Shown here one piece after another: positions 50,001-64,000 of a stretch of 64,000 nt of DNA. The position numbers and the translations under genes are program-made. Position 1 is the stretch's first letter; each line of letters begins with the position of its first letter. The notes beneath the pieces were generated by a model. It was not told where the DNA came from. It worked only from the letters and a program-made list of their open reading frames with translations, and ran no database searches. Source of the stretch: Pyxicephalus adspersus. Taxonomy: Eukaryota > Chordata > Amphibia > Anura > Pyxicephalidae. The stretch is from NCBI RefSeq assembly GCF_032062135.1, contig NC_092858.1, positions 127,033,493-127,097,492 of the forward strand. The letters run 5' to 3'.

Positions 50001-50997
50001 AATCTGTAAATGAATAGAGAACTGGCTTAAAGATCGCATCAAGAGTTGTAATTAATAATTCATACTCTGAATGGTCTAAGGTTATTAGTGGTGTACCCCA
50101 GGGTTCAGTGTTGGGACCTTTACTGTTTAACATCTTAAATATCTTAATATCTTAAATGATATAGAGTTTGGGATTAAAAGTACCAATTCTGTGTTTGCAG
50201 ATGACACCAAACTATGTAATGGAATTAGGTCCATACAGTCCATTAAATCCAGAAAGAGGAATAGACTGCAGAGATGGAGACATAATCCTGTCCCTGTACA
50301 AAGCATTGGTCAGACCACATCTGGAATATGCAGTCAAGTTTTGGGCACCAGTTCACTAAAAGGACATTGTGGAATTGGAGAGAGTGCAGAGAAGGGCAAC
50401 TAAACTAATAAAAGGAATGGAGGAGCTCAGCTATGAGGAGAGATTAGCTGAACTGAATCTATTCGCCCTTGAGAAGAGACATTTAGGGGGGGATATGATC
50501 ACCCTGTATAAATATATACACGGTCCATCATATAAACTATCTTCCCCATTATTCACTTTGAGATCATTACAAAGAGCAAGAGGGCACTCTTTGCGTCTGG
50601 AGGAAAAGAAGTTTAAGCTCCGGATAAGGAAGGGATTCTTCACTGTAAGGTCAGTGATAATGTGGAATTGGCTCCCTCAGGAAGTAGTTTCAGCAACTAC
50701 TAAAGATTGCTTTAAGAAAAAGTTTTAAGTTTTTCTAGAAGCACAGAATATAACTGGGTATTAAGGATTTAAAGTAAAAATAAGTGACTGTTGATCCAGG
50801 GAACATCCGATTGCTTTGTGGAATCAGGAAGGAATTTTTTGTTCCCGTTAAAACAAATTGTACCAGGGGTTTATTTTTACCTTCCTCTGGACCAACTATG
50901 TCTTATGGGGTTTTATATCTGGGATATGTTTATTTGCCTATGTAGTGGCTGAACTTGATGTCTTTTTTCAACCTAATCTACTATGTAACTATGTATT
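47094..50997 (+). mobile_element. CR1-family LINE, 5'-truncated and mutated
   Basis: Order of pieces: an esterase-like end of ORF1 (NAWLMSWCRREGFGFIEHW, DGLHLNERGSARGN) at 47150-47290. ORF2 endonuclease follows at about 47640-48030 (KRKGGGVCLYVRSDLK, MGDVNYPDIDWS). RT blocks follow: DWRKANVVPIFKKG and NYRPVSLTS at 48851-48940, QHGFKKDRSCQTN near 49845, [14 protein letters not shown] near 50092, [11 protein letters not shown] near 50191, and [16 protein letters not shown]. The C-terminal part is LERVQRRATKLIKGMEELSY. The 3' UTR contains GGAAGGAATTTTTTGTTCCC and ends GTCTTTTTTCAACCTAATCT, ACTATGTAACTATGTA, typical of CR1/L3 tails. Stops and frameshifts make it inactive. It is split by the element at 48936-49751. 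Confidence 0.88.
48936..49751. mobile_element. TTAA-flanked DNA element inside the CR1 RT
   Basis: It is bounded by TTAA at 48932-48935 and 49752-49755. The ends CCTCCCTAG and (reversed right) ACCCCCTAG agree at seven of nine bases. TTAA duplications point to piggyBac. Subterminal repeats GAGTGTGACTCGGGGT and its complement lie near the left end (about 48954-49016). The CR1 frame stops after NYRPVSL at 48935 and resumes with VGKVLESLIKSHMEE at about 49760. The interior is GC-rich on the left and AT-rich on the right (49490-49640), so it may be composite. No transposase frame is seen. Confidence 0.7.
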
Positions 50998-51622
50998 GTT
51001 GACTACCCCATTCTTTTTTTTTTTTTGGAAAACCTATACTAAAAATCTAATAAAAATAACTGAAAACAAAAACTAATCTCAGCTACTACATGTACTTTGA
51101 AGGAATTAATTCTCAAAGTTCTGAACAGATACTGTAGTGCTGGCTTTATCCCACTTGCATTGCATCAGCTTGAAGTCCTTCAAGCTTGTCGGTAATAAAG
51201 GGAGCATTGCTAACCTTTTAATCCACCATCAAAGGGCAAGATGTCCTAATACCTTTGGACAATGCCACTACTGTGGCCTAAATGAACTGACGGGGGGAAG
51301 CTTGGTCACTGTAAGAGTAAACTTTGGATGAACAGAAGAAAACATCTGGGTCACTGCCGCAGTCCATATAAAGGGTTCTTTAAAGTTCTTAGCAGATTTC
51401 CACACTTGACAACTGGTTCAGCAGAAGGAGTGGGAACTGAATCGGCAGCTGTCCATAATGAGAAAATGGGGTATGGCTTTTTGCAAACCAGGAAATCAAA
51501 CAGGATTACGATCTAGTATATGCATTTTTTTTTTTTTTTTTGTCCCCAATTCCCAGAGTGATATAAAAACTGTACCAAAGCAGTTGTGGCCCTATTCCAA
51601 AAGGCCCACAGTTGCCCTAGAG
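50998..51622. other. Unassigned sequence after the CR1 tail
   Basis: 51010-51065 is T-rich then A-rich (AAAAATCTAATAAAAAT) like an L1-like 3' end, possibly the host of the CR1 insertion. 51120-51600 is less AT-rich than its surroundings and has several broken frames on both strands, but I recognise no protein. It might be part of an old pseudogene. Confidence 0.3.
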
Positions 51623-51916
51623 CAGGAGTCCCCCAAGCTCCGGTCCACTATAGCACTGAGACCAGTGGTGGTCCACGGCTCTGGCCAGTGCACCCCTCAG
51701 CAGGGTCAGGACCCCACTTGTTGGGGGCGCGCGGGCACGACCATGTCTCCCATATGCATCGCAGGCTCAATTGGGGTTGTGGCTTAGACCTGCGATGGGA
51801 GTGGGCGGGTTCTGGCATCATGACATCACTCTGTGGGACGTTTGTTTACCTTTGAGTGACAAACAGCTCCCTAAGCATGAGCAGTCCGCCAGCTCCAAAA
51901 CGTTGGGAGACAACTG
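51623..51916 (+). mobile_element. hAT-like non-autonomous element with 8 bp duplication
   Basis: Begins CAGGAGTCCCCCAAGCTCCG and ends ACGTTGGGAGACAACTG, so the ends pair as CAGGAGTCCCC/CAGTTGTCTCCC. Flanked by CCCTAGAG (51615-51622) and CCTTAGAG (51917-51924), an 8 bp duplication with one mismatch, as hAT transposases make. Inside it shares phrases with 23890-24180 in reverse orientation. 294 bp, no coding capacity. Confidence 0.85.
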
Positions 51917-51924
51917 CCTTAGAG

Positions 51925-53599
51925 GACATGGTTCTCAGATTTACAGATAATGTAAGTTCCATTCCTGTGGCAGCTGTCCCTTTATCCAGGCCAGGGTGTC
52001 CAGGGTATGTTCATCATCCCAAAGTAACACACTCCTTACTCAAATTCACAAAGAAGTCACCAGGAGGATTTACACTTAAGTATGTAAGACGTTTCACCAC
52101 GGTGCAAAGACCATTCCTCCAGCCTTCTGTTGTCAGGATTTTGATTTTCAGGTTGGGGCGTAGAAAAGCCTAACACACAGTACCGATGCAGGGCTCCAGT
52201 GAAACAAACTTTGTTACTCCCAGGGACTTATTTTAAGTCCCTAACAGATTAGCTAAAGGTCCTTTTGACCCTATCCAGGAGTGTTCTCTGGGAAACCAAA
52301 AGAAATGATGAACAAAATCCCACCCCAAAAAAAATAAACACTTTAAAGAAAGCTTCCCTCACTCTACCCAGCCAGGGCTCCAATGCTTTGTACACGGTTG
52401 CCACCAATATTAGGCCTTTAGGAGGGGATGACCACTGCTGTGCTGATGCTGTTTTTGTCACAAGTGCAGCTTCAAATAAATGTGACCAAAACCACTTTAC
52501 AATCTGCATTCATGGCGATGTTGCATTTTAAAAGCTAATGCCGCTTTATTTGAGGGCACGTTTACTTATAAGGTGCTCCGTTCCATCATTCTTAAGTGGC
52601 CCAGTCATTATGAGTTTTTGATTTACCACAAAAAATGAAAAAGCAAATGGAATAAACCGGCCTCTTTTTAAAAACAGGTGACACAATGCAAGGTAGGTAT
52701 TGTACTCTACTGTATAAAGTGTTTGGGTTCTGCTCAGAATGAAGGTAGAGATGAATGGCAAAGGATAAATGTACATAACTGTGAAAGTAGTTATCCTTTA
52801 AACATTTTCTGTGCTGAAACAAAAATTTTAAGTTGAACTGCAACAAAAATGTATTCTAGCCACAGTCAGGTGTAAAAAAACAAAAAACAAAATTACAAAC
52901 AGTGGACTATAGGGAAACATTTTTTGGGGCTATAAGGAGATCAAAGAAATTCACTGCCGAGTTGGAGGTCACACGTCTCAGATTTTACATTTTATTTCCT
53001 GGTATATTGTTCCTGCATTACAGTTTTAGTGTTAAACAGTTAAAAATAAGTGGAATGAAAGCTGAAGACTAAAACAACACTAAGAGGTGTAATGTCTTAT
53101 TTTTATATATGCCAATACCATTTGCATAAGCAAACTTACATAATACAAGGAAATCAACCCCTAAGAAAAAGGTAACGTTTACGGAATGTTTAAAGCATAC
53201 AGAGCCACAAATACCTTTAAAGAAAACCTATATGTATATGGAGTTGCTGAACTGCTCCTAAAAATTCAAGTTGCCTGCCTACAAATCAGGTCAAGTCAGG
53301 ACAAACATAGGGCAGGCAAGCAAAGGCCAAACTTCTAATCTGTGTCAATCAGTTTGGCACTTAACCATCAAATTGCAATCAAAAGTAAAAACGCTTAGAA
53401 TGACCATCAGATGCTGTAGACGAAAGATGTATAAAGTCATAACGTTGTTTTTTGTAAACCTTCAGAGGATGACCGGGGCCCCTCACTGTTCCAAAATGAT
53501 ACGCATAATAAAGATTCTAGCATAAAACTTTGCACTCAGTTCTGTGCATAGATACCAACCCTGAAATGAACATAAAACACTACACAACTTCTCAACATA
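51925..53599. other. Intergenic, unassigned broken frames
   Basis: 51925-52540 carries open but unrecognised frames on both strands, including an 86-codon minus-strand frame at 52249-52509. They lack splice sites or conserved motifs that I know and may be remains of a pseudogene. 52550-53600 is AT-rich and holds nothing I can assign. Confidence 0.3.
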
Positions 53600-55257
53600 A
53601 ATAAATTAAATGATGATGTTTTATTTGCATTGCGTTCCAGGCTCAAAAATAAAGTCTAATTATTTTTCAGTGGTAACTGGAAAACCAGGTCAAGTTATTT
53701 ATTTTTACACTGTAAGATAAGTTAAAATCATAAAGTGATGCGCGAAAACTGTTTTTTAAAGAATATAAATTCTAGAATCAGGAGAACTTTATTACATATT
53801 TCTTTGGGATACACTGCATATTACGCAAAAATAGGTACTTTTTAAAAGAACTCTTTACCTGTTCCAATAGTTTTCTGGCTTATTTTGGAATGTCAGCAAA
53901 CGTAGCATTTTGAAGTGCACATAGAAATATTTTTAAGTGCACAGAGATAAATACTGTCATCTCATGCCAGGTGATACAAAACAAGTGTAACTTTATGGAG
54001 AGCTACTTCATCTTAGTTCACAGGGCTTAAATGTTTTGTTTTATTGCATCTTTAACAATTAAAAAACAAAATCTGAAGGACACTGCAGATTATAATCACG
54101 TACTATATATATATATTTATAATAAAAAAACAAAACAAAAACTGTTTTGTAATCAATACTTACAGTAGACATATCTCTTATCTACTAGTGATATAGACCT
54201 TATATAAAACGTAGCCTCCCTCCCACACAATAATTGATATTTATTTACATATATACACACATGTGTATATATAAATATATATGTAGATTTAAACATGAAT
54301 AAAAGACTAAGCACTGTACATAGATTCTGGTAAAATTCAAACAGAAAAAAACGTTTTAAACATTAAACAGTTTTAATAAAAGTTTCTGTACAATGCTAAG
54401 CAGTTTTATTTACACATAGAAAATGTAACAGGAGTAGTGTTTCAAATGACAGAACTCCTTAAATTTCAATGGCAGGTAATCTGGAAAAAAATAACAGCAT
54501 TCCATTCACAAATATTTTCAAGCAATAAATATGTATTTATAAATAGTGTAAATTTACATCAAGATTAGAAACAAAAATCACATATCTGAAGTTTATTCCT
54601 TAGTCTATGTGCAACCCATTTATCTTTGTGACTTGGCTGTTAGTTTTCTTTTTTATATATTTTTTTCCATACTTTTTTTTTTCTTTTTAGGAAACATAAA
54701 TTGTAACCGTCATGGTTTTCAAAACAAGACAGAAATGAAAAATTGAAAGCTGGTTAGGAAAAAAAAAATCACTTTTCACATTAAAAAATTGCCCAAAAGA
54801 CATAAAATTTCTAATTACCTTACAAAGACAACCAGCTAAGTTAGTACTTAATTCAAACAAAATGGGAAAAGAATGTGGGATAGAAATAAAACATTTTTAG
54901 TCAAACAGAGAAAAAGGGAGGGAAAAAAATGTAAGGAAAAACCCTAAAGTGATTTTCAAGTCAGTAGTCTGTATAATGTTGCCAGTTTTGTCAGATATAT
55001 ATACAAAACATGGATTTCTTCTTTAATGAATAGCTGGATCAGCATTATTTATAGTAAAGTCCTGGAATAGGAGCACATCTCCTGTCCAGTTGGTTGACAC
55101 TCCGCACTTGGAAGGTTGCATAGACGCAGCTTTCAGCCAGCAGCCTTATGGAACAGCTACCTAACAAAAGGAAAAAATAAAAACAAAAACAGTGGTGCAG
55201 AACTGGGTTGCTTCCTGAATATCAGAAATGTTCGCTTTTACTGTCCACAGAAAAATG
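53600..55257 (-). other. KDM6A: KDM6A 3' UTR (approximate)
   Basis: Sequence after the KDM6A stop, on the minus strand, is AT-rich, lacks recognisable transposons and carries several AATAAA hexamers: 54410-54405, 54245-54240 and 53625-53620. A 3' UTR of 1-1.6 kb would suit the gene. Which site is used cannot be told from the sequence. Confidence 0.45.
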
Positions 55258-63723
<8,466 letters not shown>

Positions 63724-64000
63724 CGAGATGACGAGGAGAGAGAGAGAGAGAGCGCGAGATGATGAGGAGCGAGATGACGAGGAGAGAGCGAGATGACGAG
63801 GAGAGAGCGAGATGACGAGGAGAGAGCGAGCGAGCGAGCGAGCTGAGGAGGAGAGAGAGAGCGAGCTGAGGAGGAGAGAGCGAGCGAGCTGACGAGGAGA
63901 GAGCGAGCGAGCGAGCTGACGAGGAGAGAGCGAGCGAGCGAGCTGACGAGGAGAGAGCGAGCGAGCGAGCTGACGAGGAGGAGAGCGAGCGAGCTGACGA
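63724..64000. repeat. GA/GC-rich minisatellite in KDM6A intron
   Basis: Tandem units built from GAGGAGAGAGCGAG plus CGAGCGAGCTGACGAG. The unit is about 19 bp at first (GAGATGACGAGGAGAGAGC) and becomes about 27-31 bp with (GCGA)n expansion towards the right. It runs off the window edge, so its full length is unknown. Confidence 0.93.

Noticed and set aside
63724..64000. CRISPR-like regular repeat
   Set aside because: Units are contiguous with no unique spacers; it is a minisatellite in a vertebrate intron.

Overview
The window is vertebrate nuclear DNA, most likely from an anuran amphibian (probably a ranoid frog). The evidence is split genes with vertebrate splice sites, an AT-rich repeat-dense background, and repeat families I associate with frog genomes: a CR1 LINE, L1/Tx1-like LINEs, hAT, TTAA-flanked and TA-flanked DNA elements, and many foldback MITEs. 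The species is an inference; the two genes are read directly from the sequence.

Two protein-coding genes are supported. DIPK2B (CXorf36/DIA1R, a secretory-pathway divergent kinase-like protein) lies on the plus strand. It appears complete in five coding exons: 16422-16639, 20702-20966, 38319-38492, 39374-39662 and 41069-41400. All exon phases agree and the product is 425 residues. KDM6A (UTX, H3K27me3 demethylase) lies on the minus strand. Its last twelve coding exons run from 62913 down to the stop at 55258-55260, about 500 C-terminal residues with the whole JmjC domain and the zinc-binding module. The 5' part of KDM6A lies beyond the right edge. The genes converge tail to tail about 14 kb apart, as DIPK2B and KDM6A do on the human X, so this is an old conserved neighbourhood.

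Layout. 1-16 kb: gene-free, with a TA-flanked DNA element (930-1723) and two degenerate L1/Tx1-like LINE fragments in opposite orientation (4.9-7.4 kb plus, 7.4-9.1 kb minus), the first split by a foldback element. 16.4-41.4 kb: DIPK2B. Its intron 1 opens with 530 bp of TCTA microsatellite. Its 17 kb intron 2 starts with a GC donor and holds a nested foldback, an 850 bp long inverted repeat, a solo LTR-like unit, and a retropseudogene fused to a U2 snRNA 5' end. 41.4-53.5 kb: intergenic, with a TA-flanked MITE, a cluster of three related foldback MITEs, a CR1 LINE broken by a TTAA-flanked element, and a hAT element with an 8 bp target duplication. 53.6-64 kb: KDM6A 3' UTR, exons and introns, ending in a GA/GC-rich minisatellite at the right edge.

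I found no new gene system. The most interesting items are the GC-AG intron, the microsatellite beside a splice donor, the U2-mRNA chimeric retropseudogene and the large inverted repeats.
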